Shown here in pieces: positions 34,890 to 43,049 of a stretch of 48,728 bases of DNA. Positions within the stretch are counted from its first letter, which is position 1. Each line of letters opens with the position of its first letter. The notes beneath the pieces were generated by a model. It searched no databases and was not told the DNA's origin. It saw only the letters and a list, made by a program, of their open reading frames with translations. Source of the DNA: Schlegelella_A sp038318385. GTDB taxonomy: Bacteria > Pseudomonadota > Gammaproteobacteria > Burkholderiales > Burkholderiaceae_C. Both the position numbers and the translations under genes were made by a program. The DNA lies in contig JBBQCD010000032.1 of assembly GCA_038318385.1 (NCBI GenBank), positions 1 through 48,728 of the forward strand, written 5' to 3'.

Positions 34890-35765
34890 TCACATCCGCC
34901 GCGCCAGGCGCGGGTCGAGCGCGTCGCGCATGCCGTCGCCGACGAGGTTGACCGACAGCACGGTGATCGAGAGGAAGAGCCCCGGAAACAGCAGGATGGT
35001 GCCGGCGACCTGGATCAGGCTGCGCGCCTCGGCCATGATGTTGCCCCAGCTCGGGATGTTCGGCGGCGTGCCCGCACCGATGAACGACAGGATCGCCTCG
35101 GTGATCATCGCCGAGGCGCAGATGTAGGTCGCCTGGACCAGCAGCGGCGCCACCGTGTTCGGCAGGATGTGGCGCAGCAGGATCGCCGGCAGGCGCGTGC
35201 CGGACGCGACCGCCGCCTCGACATAGGGCTGCTCCCGCAGGGTCAGCACCAGCGAGCGCACCAGACGCACCACTCGGGGGACTTCCGTGATGGCGATGGC
35301 GATGATGACGTTCTGCAGGCTCGCCTTGGTGAGCGAAATCAGCGCGATCGCCAGCAGCACGGAGGGGATCGACATCAGCCCGTCCATCACCCGCATCATC
35401 ACCGCGTCGAGCCAGCGCAGGTAGCCGGTCACCAGCCCGATCGCCAGGCCGACGACGCTGGCGATCAGCGCCACCGCCAGGCCGACCGTCAACGACACCC
35501 GGGTGCCGTAGATGACCCGGCTGTAGACATCGCGGCCGATCATGTCGGTGCCGAACCAGTACTGCGCCGACGGCGGCTTCAGCCGCTTGATCGGCGACAG
35601 CGCCAGCGGGTCGACGGTGCCGAGCCACGGCGCGAACAGCGCCACGCCGATCATCAGCAGCAGCACGACGGCGCCGACGAGCGCCGTCGGATGGCGCCGG
35701 AAGGCGTCCTTGAAGCGCAGCCAGGTCGGGGACGCGGAGCGGGGGGCCGGGAGGGCGATGTCCAT
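34890..35765 (-). CDS. Peptide/opine ABC transporter permease (DppC/OppC type)
   Basis: A 291-residue inner-membrane permease. It has an amino-terminal helix (TALVGAVVLLLMIGVALFA) preceded by a short cytoplasmic arm, the periplasmic FGTDMIGRDVYSRVIYGTR motif typical of DppC, and a BPD_transp_1 core with the EAA-like loop YVEAAVASGTRLPAILLRHI. The start at 35765 is chosen. A longer in-frame reading to 35870 adds only an Ala-rich low-complexity arm encoded by GC-rich hexamer-like repeats (about 35797-35823) and is judged spurious. Upstream, 844 bp of repeat-rich DNA separate it from the DppB-type gene. Confidence 0.93.
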   Translation of the reverse strand: MDIALPAPRSASPTWLRFKDAFRRHPTALVGAVVLLLMIGVALFAPWLGTVDPLALSPIKRLKPPSAQYWFGTDMIGRDVYSRVIYGTRVSLTVGLAVALIASVVGLAIGLVTGYLRWLDAVMMRVMDGLMSIPSVLLAIALISLTKASLQNVIIAIAITEVPRVVRLVRSLVLTLREQPYVEAAVASGTRLPAILLRHILPNTVAPLLVQATYICASAMITEAILSFIGAGTPPNIPSWGNIMAEARSLIQVAGTILLFPGLFLSITVLSVNLVGDGMRDALDPRLARRM

Positions 35766-35895
35766 GCGGTTCAGCTCGCCCTCGACTGCGGTCGCCGCTG
35801 CGGCTGCGGCTGCATCTGCATCTTCGGCGGCGGTTGGCGCTGGCGCTGCAGCAGTGGCTGCGCGTCGCACCGGGGCTGCAGCAGCAGCTGCGCGT

Positions 35896-36126
35896 CGCGG
35901 CAGACGCTGTCCGGCCAGGGCTCATGCCGTGGCGGTCTGCGCTGCGCGCCGACTGCACTGCGCTGCTCGGTCCGCGGGCGCGTCGCAGAACTCGCTGCGT
36001 TCGCTGCGCTGACTGCGCTCAGACAACTGCGACGAGTCAGATGACGAAGCGCGCTACGCGCGCCGCCCGCGGCCCTGTGCTGCTCGTCGCCACGGAAATC
36101 GCCCTGTCCGGACAGCGTCTGCCGCG
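35896..36126. repeat. 25-bp inverted repeat (24/25 match)
   Basis: The arms at 35896-35920 and 36102-36126 are reverse complements with one mismatch; the inner 19 bp (35896-35914 against 36108-36126) are perfect. The left half of the larger inverted repeat (35981-36047) lies between these arms, so the two repeat pairs interlock rather than nest. Confidence 0.85.
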
Positions 36127-36367
36127 ATGCACCGATGGGCGTCCCGCACGCAACCCCATCGGTCGCGGGCCTCGTGATCACCCACGTGGTCCCCTTTGCG
36201 AGCGTCAAACCCGCTGCAGCAAAGGCGCGCCCGGGCGGGTGGCGGTGCGCCTCTGGGGCGCCGAGAAGCGCAGGCTTCGTGGTCTCGCGCGCAGCGCGAG
36301 TCGTCATCTGACTCGTCGCAGTTGTCTGAGCGCAGTCAGCGCAGCGAACGCAGCGAGTTCTGCGACG
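35981..36367. repeat. 67-bp perfect inverted repeat with 253-bp spacer
   Basis: Positions 35981-36047 and 36301-36367 are exact reverse complements over 67 bp. Similarity continues inward for about 15 bp with three mismatches and outward for about 50 bp at roughly 75-80 percent with one gap, so each arm is about 130 bp of a diverged repeat unit placed in opposite orientation. The arms could form a long cruciform or RNA stem if transcribed with the dpp genes. Confidence 0.92.
36131..36163. repeat. Hairpin-forming inverted repeat in the spacer
   Basis: ACCGATGGG (36131-36139) and CCCATCGGT (36155-36163) form a perfect 9-bp stem with a 15-nt loop. It lies just inside the 253-bp spacer between the large inverted arms. 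Confidence 0.6.
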
Positions 36368-36438
36368 GGACCACGAAGCCGAGCATCGCAGGGGAGTCGG
36401 CGCGCAGCGCCGACCGCCCCAGCGAAGCGCCGACGCCC

Positions 36439-36526
36439 GCCCGGGCGCGCCTTTGCCGCGCCGTGCCAGCCCGGGTGCGCCCTTGCCGCACCGTGCTAGC
36501 CCGGTGGCGCCCTTCCCGCACAGGCG
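36439..36526. repeat. Three 30-bp imperfect tandem repeats
   Basis: Units begin at 36439, 36469 and 36499, each opening GCCCGG. Units 1 and 2 are 30 bp and differ at a few positions; unit 3 is shorter (about 28 bp) and more diverged. There are no spacers between units, so this is a direct tandem array and not a CRISPR. It lies upstream of the DppC-type gene in transcription order, downstream of the DppB-type stop codon. Confidence 0.7.
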
Positions 36527-36609
36527 TTCGGGCAAGATGAGATCGCCAGCGGCGCCTTCTGCAACGCCAAGCCACGAAGTCCGATAGTGATGATGCATCG
36601 CGCTCATCC

Positions 36610-37551
36610 CTAGTACCGGATCCGCGGATCGAACAGCGAGTAGCTGAGGTCGACCAGCAGGTTGACGACGACGTAGACCGCGGAGAACAGCAGGGTCACG
36701 CCCTGGATGATCGGGTAGTCGCGGCGCAGGATCGCGTCGACGGTGAGGCGGCCGAGGCCCGGGATGGCGAAGACCGTCTCGGTGACGACGACGCCGCCGA
36801 TCAGCAATGCCACGCCGATGCCGATGACGGTGACGATCGGCACCGCGGCGTTCTTCAGCGCATGGCGGATCAGCATCGTCCGCGGCGCGAGGCCCTTGGC
36901 GGTGGCGGTGCGGACGTAGTCCTGCGCCAGCACGTCGAGCATCGTCGCCCGGGTGATGCGCGCGATCAGCGCCATGTAGACGATGCCGAGTGCCAGGCTC
37001 GGCAGGATCATGTGGCTGATGAACGGGCCCAGGCCGTCCTTGTACGAGCGGTAGCCCTGCACCGGCAGCCATTCGAGCTCGACCGAGAACAGCAGGATCA
37101 GGCCGTAGGCGATCACGAACACCGGCACCGAGAAGCCGAGCACCGAGATCGCCATGACGATGCGATCGATCCAGCCGCCGGCGCGCGCCGCGGCCAGCAC
37201 GCCGAGGGGCACCGCCAGGCCGACGGCGACGATCAGCGTGCACAGCGTCAGCGCGAGCGTCGGCTCGATGCGCTGGCCGATCAGGTCGGCCACCGGCAGC
37301 GAGGTGAAGATCGAGGTGCCGAGGTCGCCGTGCGCGAGGTCCCAGAGCCAGCCGCCGAAACGCACCAGGTACGGTTGGTCGAGACCGAGCTGCGTGCGGA
37401 TGCGGGCGATGTCGGCCTCGGTCGCGATGTCGCCGGCGATCACCGCCGCCGGGTCGCCCGGGCTCAGGTAGAGCAGCGAGAAGACGAACAGCGCCACGAC
37501 GCCCATCACCGGTATGGTGGCGAGCAGGCGCTTGAGGATGTATCTCAGCAT
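36610..37551 (-). CDS. Peptide/opine ABC transporter permease (DppB/OppB type)
   Basis: A 313-residue inner-membrane permease. It starts with the hallmark MLRYILKRLLATIPVMGVV helix, followed by LLYLSPGDPAAVIAG, the LGLDQPYLVRFGGWLWDLAHGD periplasmic segment (in pieces typical of DppB), a TM core, and the EAA-like loop with RTATAKGLAPRTMLIRHALKNA. It ends in SYSLFDPRIRY, standard for the family. It lies 88 bp after the binding-protein gene, with a strong hairpin between, and 844 bp of repeat DNA before the DppC-type gene. Confidence 0.95.
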   Translation of the reverse strand: MLRYILKRLLATIPVMGVVALFVFSLLYLSPGDPAAVIAGDIATEADIARIRTQLGLDQPYLVRFGGWLWDLAHGDLGTSIFTSLPVADLIGQRIEPTLALTLCTLIVAVGLAVPLGVLAAARAGGWIDRIVMAISVLGFSVPVFVIAYGLILLFSVELEWLPVQGYRSYKDGLGPFISHMILPSLALGIVYMALIARITRATMLDVLAQDYVRTATAKGLAPRTMLIRHALKNAAVPIVTVIGIGVALLIGGVVVTETVFAIPGLGRLTVDAILRRDYPIIQGVTLLFSAVYVVVNLLVDLSYSLFDPRIRY

Positions 37552-37597
37552 CGATGAGGCCGGTGGGTCGCGTCGCCCGGGGGGTGGCCCGACGTGC

Positions 37598-37622
37598 GCC
37601 GTCCCGCGACTCGCGGGACGGC
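37598..37622 (-). terminator. Perfect 11-bp-stem hairpin after the binding-protein gene
   Basis: GCCGTCCCGCG and CGCGGGACGGC form an uninterrupted 11-bp stem with a 3-nt loop, 17 bp after the binding-protein stop codon in transcription order. There is no T-run. In ABC operons such hairpins commonly protect the binding-protein mRNA or attenuate transcription so that the receptor is made in excess over the permeases. Confidence 0.6.
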
Positions 37623-37639
37623 TCGGGATCGAAGGCGGC

Positions 37640-39247
37640 CTACTTCTTCTCGACGTTCCAGAGGAATGTCACCGGCGAGTTGATGACGCCGGAGAGGTTC
37701 GTCCGGTAGGCGGTCGGGATGATGAACTGCGCCGTCGGGATGTAGGGCACGGTCTCGAAGGCCCGGCGCTGCATCTCCTCGGCGATCTTCTTCTGCTCGG
37801 CCACGTTCGGTGCGTTGAACCAGGCGTCGCGCAGCTGCTCGAGCTTGGCATCGGTCGGCCAGCCGAACCACGACTTCTCGCCAGCACCGCGCAGCGGCGA
37901 ATTGAGCGCCGGAGTGGTGATGTCCGGACCGACGAACCAGGTGTGGAAGATGCTCCAGCCGCCCTTTTCCACCGGCTCCTTCGACGAACGCCGCGTGATC
38001 AGCGTGCCCCAGTCGCTGGCCGCGAGCTCGACGTTCAGGCCGATCTTGCGCAGCAGCTCCTGCGTCACCAGCGCCTGCGAGTTGACGATCGGCTGGTCGG
38101 TCGCCGTCATCAGGACGATCTTCTCGCCCTTGTAGCCCGATTCCTTGACGAGGGCCTTGGCCTTCTCGACGTCGCGCTTGCCGGTCAACGCCTCCGAGCC
38201 GGCGGTGCTGGCCATCGGCGTGCCGCAGGTGAAGAACGACGGGCACGGCTTGCCGTTCTTGGCGTCGCCGGCGATGGCGATGGCGTAGTCGTTCTGGTCG
38301 ACCACGGCGAGCACCGCCTGGCGCATCTTGACGTTGTTGAACGGGACCTGGAGGTGGTTGAAGCGCAGCAGGCCGATCGAGCCGAGCGGGTCCACGCTCT
38401 CGACCTTGACGTCCTTGTTCTTCGCCACCACCGGCACCAGGTCGACCGGGACCTGCTGCCACCAGTCGACCTCGCCAGTGTTGAGCGCGGCGGCGGCCGT
38501 GGCGGCGTCGGGGATGTAGATCCACTCGACGCGGTCGACCTTGACGACCTTGCCGCCGGCGCCCCACGATGGCGCTTCCTTGCGCGGCACGTAGTCGGTG
38601 TTCTTCACGTAGACGACCTTGTTGCCGGGGACCCACTGTTCCTTGACGAACTTGAACGGGCCCGAGCCGGTGGCGTCGGTGATGGCGGTGAAGGCGTCGG
38701 TCTTGGCGATGCGCTCCGGCATGATGAACGGCACGTTCGACGAGGGCTTGCCGAGCGCCTCGAGCACGTACGGGAACGGCTTCTTCAGCTTCAGGGTGAA
38801 CGTCTTGTCGTTGACCGCGGTCCAGGCTTCGGTCATCTCTGCCAGGCGCTGGCCGAAGACGTCGCGCTTGGCCCAGCGCTCGATCGAGGCGATGCAGTCG
38901 GCCGAGCGCACGGGCGCGCCGTCGTGGAACTTCAGGCCGTCGCGCAGGGTGAAGGTGTGGGTCAGCCCGTCACTGCTGACCTGGTGCTTGTCCACCATCT
39001 GCGGCTGGATGTGGAATTGCGCATCGGTCGCGAACAGCACGTCGTAGACCATGTAGCCGTGGTTGCGGGTGATGTAGGCCGTGGTCCAGATCGGGTCGAG
39101 GCTGCGCAGGTCGGCCTCGGGCACGAACTTCAGGACCTTGCCCTGCGCCAGCACCGGGCCGGCGACGGCCAGGCCGGCGGCCAGGGCAATGCCGAGCGCC
39201 AGGTGCTTCAGGGGTCGGGCGTCGAACAGTCGAAAATAAGGGCTCAT
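37640..39247 (-). CDS. Peptide/opine ABC transporter substrate-binding protein (SBP_bac_5)
   Basis: A 535-residue periplasmic receptor of the DppA/OppA family. A signal peptide (about residues 10-35, ending VLAQG) is followed by VLKFVPEADLRSLDPIWTT, the family opening. Further family features are YDVLFATD, TFTLRDGLKFHDGAPV, the late QALVTQELLRKIGLNVEL lobe and a YRTNLSG-like ending. The start at 39247 matches the signal peptide. It is first in the minus-strand operon, divergent from the mlrC-led operon. The cargo class is short peptides, opines, glutathione-like or other amide compounds. Confidence 0.95.
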   Translation of the reverse strand: MSPYFRLFDARPLKHLALGIALAAGLAVAGPVLAQGKVLKFVPEADLRSLDPIWTTAYITRNHGYMVYDVLFATDAQFHIQPQMVDKHQVSSDGLTHTFTLRDGLKFHDGAPVRSADCIASIERWAKRDVFGQRLAEMTEAWTAVNDKTFTLKLKKPFPYVLEALGKPSSNVPFIMPERIAKTDAFTAITDATGSGPFKFVKEQWVPGNKVVYVKNTDYVPRKEAPSWGAGGKVVKVDRVEWIYIPDAATAAAALNTGEVDWWQQVPVDLVPVVAKNKDVKVESVDPLGSIGLLRFNHLQVPFNNVKMRQAVLAVVDQNDYAIAIAGDAKNGKPCPSFFTCGTPMASTAGSEALTGKRDVEKAKALVKESGYKGEKIVLMTATDQPIVNSQALVTQELLRKIGLNVELAASDWGTLITRRSSKEPVEKGGWSIFHTWFVGPDITTPALNSPLRGAGEKSWFGWPTDAKLEQLRDAWFNAPNVAEQKKIAEEMQRRAFETVPYIPTAQFIIPTAYRTNLSGVINSPVTFLWNVEKK

Positions 39248-39432
39248 GGTGGGTTCGTCCTCTGGTTGGGTCTTCGACGCGGTGTCGTCTGCAGCGCAAG
39301 GGCTGTGCTGCCTCGCGGCGGGAGATTGCAAGAGCCGTGCCGCGTGGGTCGACCGACGCCGCTTCGACGGTTACTCCCTCACCCCGACAATGGGCCAGAC
39401 TGGGGGGTGGGTCCATAGGGGGACATACCGAG

Positions 39433-39525
39433 ATGACCGAATTCGATCTGCTGCAGCGCGGCGGCCTCGTCGCTGAAGGCTCGGGCGCGCCACGGCGTAC
39501 CGGCACCCGGGGAGCCGCCCCATGA
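39433..39525 (+). pseudogene. 30-codon ORF resembling the head of an N-acyl-D-amino-acid deacylase
   Basis: A short ORF begins TEFDLLQRGGLVAEGSGAP, which closely follows the amino-terminal signature of D-aminoacylases and related amidohydrolases (DLLIRGG-VVDGSGAP). It then loses the pattern and stops at 39523-39525, overlapping the mlrC ATG by ATGA. It could be a decayed gene remnant left by a deletion that fused mlrC to the old translation start, or a functional leader peptide that couples translation to mlrC. GGGGGA lies about 11 nt upstream. The rest of 39248-39432 is the divergent promoter region. Confidence 0.5.
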
Positions 39526-41093
39526 AGATCGTCGCCGCGCGCATGAACCACGAGACCAACACGTTCTCGCCGGTGCCGACGCCGCTGGCGTCTTTCGGGC
39601 CCGACGGACCGACCTTCGGCGCCGCCGCCCTCGCGCAGGGACGCGGCACGCGCACCGGGCTGGGCGCGTTCATCGAGGCTGCCGAGGCGCGCGGCGCGAC
39701 GATAGCGGTCGCCTGCAACGCCACCGCGAACCCGAGCGGTCGCGTCCACGACGCCGCCTTCGCGGCGCTGGCCGGTTCCATCGTCGACGCCGTCGCAGGC
39801 GGCTGCGACCTGATCCTGCTCGACCTGCATGGCGCGATGACGACCGAGTCGTTCGACTACGGCGAAGGCGAACTGCTGCGGCGCGTGCGCGCGGTCGCGC
39901 CGACGACGCCGCTGGCCGTCGCCCTTGACCTGCACGGCAACCTCAGCCCGGCGATGATCGCCCACGCCGACCTGATCGTCGGCTTCAAGACCTACCCGCA
40001 CGTCGACATGCACGAGACCGGCGCGCATGTCGCACGCCTCGCCTTCGAGTGGCTCGACACCGGCCAGCGTCCCGCGCTGGCCTGGGCGCAGCCACCGCTG
40101 CTGTCGCACACGCTGCGCAGCGCCACCGCAGTCGGTGCGATGCAGCGCGCGGTCGAGCGGGCTCGGCAGATGGAAGCCGGCGGATTGCCGGCGGCGAGCA
40201 TCTTCGCGGGCTTCTCGCTCGCCGACATCCCCGAGGCCGGCATGAGCGTCGTTGCGGTCGGCGCCAGCGCCGCCGAGGCCCAGGCTGCGGCCGACGAACT
40301 CGCCCGTGGCATCTGGGCCGATCGCGACGGCTTCGTCTACCGCAGCGCGCCGCTGGCAACGAGCGTCGCCGAGGGCCGGGCGCTGCGTGCCGCCGCGGCC
40401 CCCGGCTCGGGACCGGTGCTGCTGCTCGACCACGGCGACAACGTGATGTCCGGCGGCAGCTGCGACACCACCACCCTGCTCGAGGAATGCCTGCGCCAGG
40501 GGCTCGAAGGCATCGGCGCCGGCCCCTTTGCCGACGCCGAGACGGTGGCGCACTGCATCGAGGCGGGAGTCGGGGCGCGCTTGCGGATCGCGCTCGGCAA
40601 CAAGATGCCGCTCGGCCTGCCCGGGCCGCAGTGCGCGCCGTTCTCGCTCGAGGTCGAGGTCATCGCGGTCGGCGACGGGCGCTTTTGCATCACCGGCCCG
40701 ATCTACACCGGCGAGACCTGGGCGATGGGCCGCAGCGTCGCCCTGCGCCATGCGGCGGGCACCCTGGTCGTCAGCGAGCGGCCGATGGAGCCGCTCGATC
40801 TTGGCGTCTTCACGAGCCTCGGCGTCGATCCGGCCGCGTTCGACTACCTGCTGCTGAAGTCGCGGATGTACTGCCGCCCGGCGTTCGGGCCGCTCGGCTG
40901 CGGCCTGGTGGAGTGCGACAGCGGCGGCGTCACCGGCTCCGACTACGGGCAGTTCGAGTTCCGCCGCGTGCGCCGCCCGATCTACCCGTTCGACCCGGCG
41001 CCCGACTGGCAGCCGCCCGCCACGGCGACGGCGTCTTCGCCTTCGCCCTCGCCCCCGCCCAAAGCGCTCGATCGCGCGAAGATGGCGCGATGA
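39522..41093 (+). CDS. M81-family metallopeptidase (MlrC-like)
   Basis: A 523-residue zinc enzyme of the microcystinase C family. It starts MKIVAARMNHETNTFSP (family hallmark), contains LLDLHGAMTTE, the metal site DLHGNLS (D136, H138) and KTYPHVDMHETG with the further histidine, and the carboxy-terminal MlrC_C domain with DHGDNVMSGG. MlrC cleaves linear peptides with unusual residues, but most family members lie in catabolic operons with ABC transporters and act on unknown amides. It is divergent from the dpp-type operon and first of the plus-strand series. Confidence 0.93.
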   Translation: MKIVAARMNHETNTFSPVPTPLASFGPDGPTFGAAALAQGRGTRTGLGAFIEAAEARGATIAVACNATANPSGRVHDAAFAALAGSIVDAVAGGCDLILLDLHGAMTTESFDYGEGELLRRVRAVAPTTPLAVALDLHGNLSPAMIAHADLIVGFKTYPHVDMHETGAHVARLAFEWLDTGQRPALAWAQPPLLSHTLRSATAVGAMQRAVERARQMEAGGLPAASIFAGFSLADIPEAGMSVVAVGASAAEAQAAADELARGIWADRDGFVYRSAPLATSVAEGRALRAAAAPGSGPVLLLDHGDNVMSGGSCDTTTLLEECLRQGLEGIGAGPFADAETVAHCIEAGVGARLRIALGNKMPLGLPGPQCAPFSLEVEVIAVGDGRFCITGPIYTGETWAMGRSVALRHAAGTLVVSERPMEPLDLGVFTSLGVDPAAFDYLLLKSRMYCRPAFGPLGCGLVECDSGGVTGSDYGQFEFRRVRRPIYPFDPAPDWQPPATATASSPSPSPPPKALDRAKMAR

Positions 41094-41139
41094 TCGCGGG
41101 ACGATCGTCAGGGTCGTGCCCTCCTCCAGCCTCAAACCG

Positions 41140-42438
41140 ATGAGTGCCACCATGGACCTCGCCAGCGCCGTCACCCGTTCCGCTACCACCACCACGATGC
41201 CGCACGTCGACCGCGATCGCCTCTGGCAACGCCTGATGACGCTGGCGAAGATCGGCGCCACCGCCAAGGGCGGCGTCTGCCGCCTCGCGCTGACCGATCT
41301 CGACCGCCAGGGACGCGAGACCTTCATGGCGTGGGCGCGCGAGCTCGGCTGCACGCTGCGCATCGATGCCATCGGCAACCTCTTCGCGCGTCGCGCCGGC
41401 AGCGACGACACGCTCGCCGCGGTGGCGACCGGCAGCCACCTCGACACCCAGCCGACCGGCGGCAAGTTCGACGGCAACTACGGTGTGCTCGCCGGGCTCG
41501 AGGTGCTGCAGGCCCTGAACGACGCCGGCGTGCGCACCCGCGCGCCGCTCGAGGTCTGCGTCTGGACCAACGAGGAAGGCTCGCGCTTCGTGCCGGTGAT
41601 GATGGGCTCGGGGGTCTACGCGGGCGCCTTCACGCTGGCGCACGCACTGGCGGCCCGGGACGCCGACGGCACCAGCGTCGCCGAGGCGTTGCGGGCGATC
41701 GGCCATGCCGGACCCGCGCCGGCGGCCGTGGCCGACGGGGCGCCGCGCTTCGCCGCCTACTTCGAGGCCCACATCGAGCAAGGTCCGGTACTCGAGGACG
41801 CCGACATCACGCTGGGCGCGGTGACCGGCGCGCTCGGCCAGCGCTGGTACGACGTCACCGTGACCGGCATGGAAGCCCACGCCGGGCCGACGCCGATGAA
41901 GCTGCGCCGCGATGCCCTGTTGCCGGCAGCCGCGCTGGTGCGCGAGGTCAATGCGATCGCGATGGCCGAGCAGCCGCACGGCCGCGGCACCGTCGGCAAC
42001 CTCGTCGTCCATCCGAATTCTCGCAACGTGATCCCGGGGCGGGTGCGCTTCAGTGTCGACTTCCGCCATGCCGACGACGCCGGCCTCGACCGCATGGATT
42101 CGGCGCTGCGCGCAGCCGCCGCGCGACTGCAGACGCCGGGCATCGCCGTCGCCGTCGAACCGGTGGTCTATTTCCCGCCGCAGCCCTTCGATGCCACGCT
42201 CATCGGGCGCGTGCGCGACGGTGCGCAGCGCGCCGGGTTCAGCTGCATGGACATCGTCAGCGGCGCCGGCCACGACGCCGTCTTCGTCGCCCGGATGGCT
42301 CCCACGGCGATGATCTTCGTGCCGTGCAAGGACGGCATCTCGCACAACGAGATCGAGGACGCGCGGCGCGAGCATCTCGCGGCCGGCGCCCAAGTGCTGC
42401 TGCAGGCGATGCTGGCCACTGCCGGCGTCGCGGCCTGA
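41140..42438 (+). CDS. Second M20-family Zn-dependent amidohydrolase
   Basis: A 432-residue paralogue of the enzyme at 30274, with the same motifs: TGSHLDT (H100, D102), GKFDGNYGVLAG (D111), WTNEEGSRF, HIEQGPVL, GMEAHAGPTPM and SGAGHDAV. All metal ligands are present. The amino terminus is about 20 residues longer, with a Thr-rich stretch. The ATGs at 41140 and 41152 and a GTG at 41116 are all possible starts, none with a clear ribosome-binding site. The likely substrate is an N-carbamoyl or ureido acid; the two paralogues may differ in side-chain or stereochemical preference. Confidence 0.9.
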   Translation: MSATMDLASAVTRSATTTTMPHVDRDRLWQRLMTLAKIGATAKGGVCRLALTDLDRQGRETFMAWARELGCTLRIDAIGNLFARRAGSDDTLAAVATGSHLDTQPTGGKFDGNYGVLAGLEVLQALNDAGVRTRAPLEVCVWTNEEGSRFVPVMMGSGVYAGAFTLAHALAARDADGTSVAEALRAIGHAGPAPAAVADGAPRFAAYFEAHIEQGPVLEDADITLGAVTGALGQRWYDVTVTGMEAHAGPTPMKLRRDALLPAAALVREVNAIAMAEQPHGRGTVGNLVVHPNSRNVIPGRVRFSVDFRHADDAGLDRMDSALRAAAARLQTPGIAVAVEPVVYFPPQPFDATLIGRVRDGAQRAGFSCMDIVSGAGHDAVFVARMAPTAMIFVPCKDGISHNEIEDARREHLAAGAQVLLQAMLATAGVAA

Positions 42439-42506
42439 CCCGGGCGGGCGTCGGTGCACGAGATCCGCGAGTTCTTCCGGCCGCTGCGCGGCGCGAACCC
42501 CCGCCG

Positions 42507-43049
42507 ATGATCGACCTGCGCGAACTGACCGGGCGGCACCTCGCCACGGGGCGCATCGAGGCCATCGTGCTGCGGCCCCGGCGCGGCGAACCGGCGCGCG
42601 CCGTCTCAGCGGCGCAGGCCATTCCGGGCCGCGGCCTCGAGGGCGACCGCCGCGCGCTGCGCGCAGCGACGTCGGCCCATGCCGCGGCGACGAAGCGCGA
42701 AGTCACGCTGATCCAGGCCGAGCACCTGCCGCTGATCGCGGCGTGGCTCGAGCGTGTCGACCTCGACCCGCTGCTGCTGCGCCGAAACCTCGTCGTCTCG
42801 GGCCTGAACCTGCTGGCGATGCGCTCGCCGTTCGCCGACCGGCCGCTCGCCTGGCGCATCGGCGAGAGCGTGCGCATCGAAGTCACCGGGCCGTGCGAGC
42901 CGTGCTCGAAGATGGAGGCCGCTCTCGGGCCGGGGGGCTACAACGCAATGCGCGGCCACGGCGGCATGACCGCGCGGCTGCTCGACGGCGGCACGATCCG
43001 GGTCGGCGACCGCGTCGTCGCCGAGCCCGGCGGCCCGGGCAAGAGATGA
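42507..43049 (+). CDS. MOSC-domain protein
   Basis: A 180-residue single-domain MOSC protein (molybdenum-cofactor sulfurase carboxy-terminal type). The domain core shows GRGLEGDRR, VTLIQAEHLP, LRRNLVVSGLNLLA and the cysteine-bearing VTGPCEPCSKMEAALGPGG followed by RGHGGMTARLL. The conserved cysteine is thought to carry sulfur or bind a metal centre, as in YiiM/YcbX-like proteins that reduce N-hydroxylated compounds. It ends in an ATGA overlap with the gamma-glutamyltransferase gene. Confidence 0.9.
   Translation: MIDLRELTGRHLATGRIEAIVLRPRRGEPARAVSAAQAIPGRGLEGDRRALRAATSAHAAATKREVTLIQAEHLPLIAAWLERVDLDPLLLRRNLVVSGLNLLAMRSPFADRPLAWRIGESVRIEVTGPCEPCSKMEAALGPGGYNAMRGHGGMTARLLDGGTIRVGDRVVAEPGGPGKR

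Larger units (their letters stand above)
35766..36609. other. Gene-free, repeat-rich block inside the transporter operon
   Basis: These 844 bp between the two permease genes contain no ORF with coding character on either strand. They hold a 67-bp perfect inverted repeat, a 25-bp inverted repeat, a 9-bp-stem hairpin and three 30-bp tandem units (listed separately). Dpp-type permease genes normally lie a few bases apart, so this block looks like an insertion of mobile or amplified intergenic repeats. No transposase, target duplication or terminal repeats of a known IS were recognised. Confidence 0.75.

Noticed and set aside
35776..35870. Extended amino terminus of the DppC-type permease
   Set aside because: The extra residues are Ala-rich low-complexity sequence from GC-rich short repeats; family members start at about the chosen ATG at 35765.
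36439..36526. Possible CRISPR array
   Set aside because: Units adjoin without spacers, are only three in number and diverge; no cas genes are present.
35766..37243. A 490-codon minus-strand frame running from the DppB-type gene through the repeat block
   Set aside because: It is out of frame with DppB and its lower part is only a translation of the inverted repeats (Arg/Cys/Ala-rich), with no domain.
42454..42510. 18-codon GTG ORF ending in the MOSC start (ATGA)
   Set aside because: It has coding-like composition but is very short, lacks a ribosome-binding site and resembles nothing; it is probably chance.
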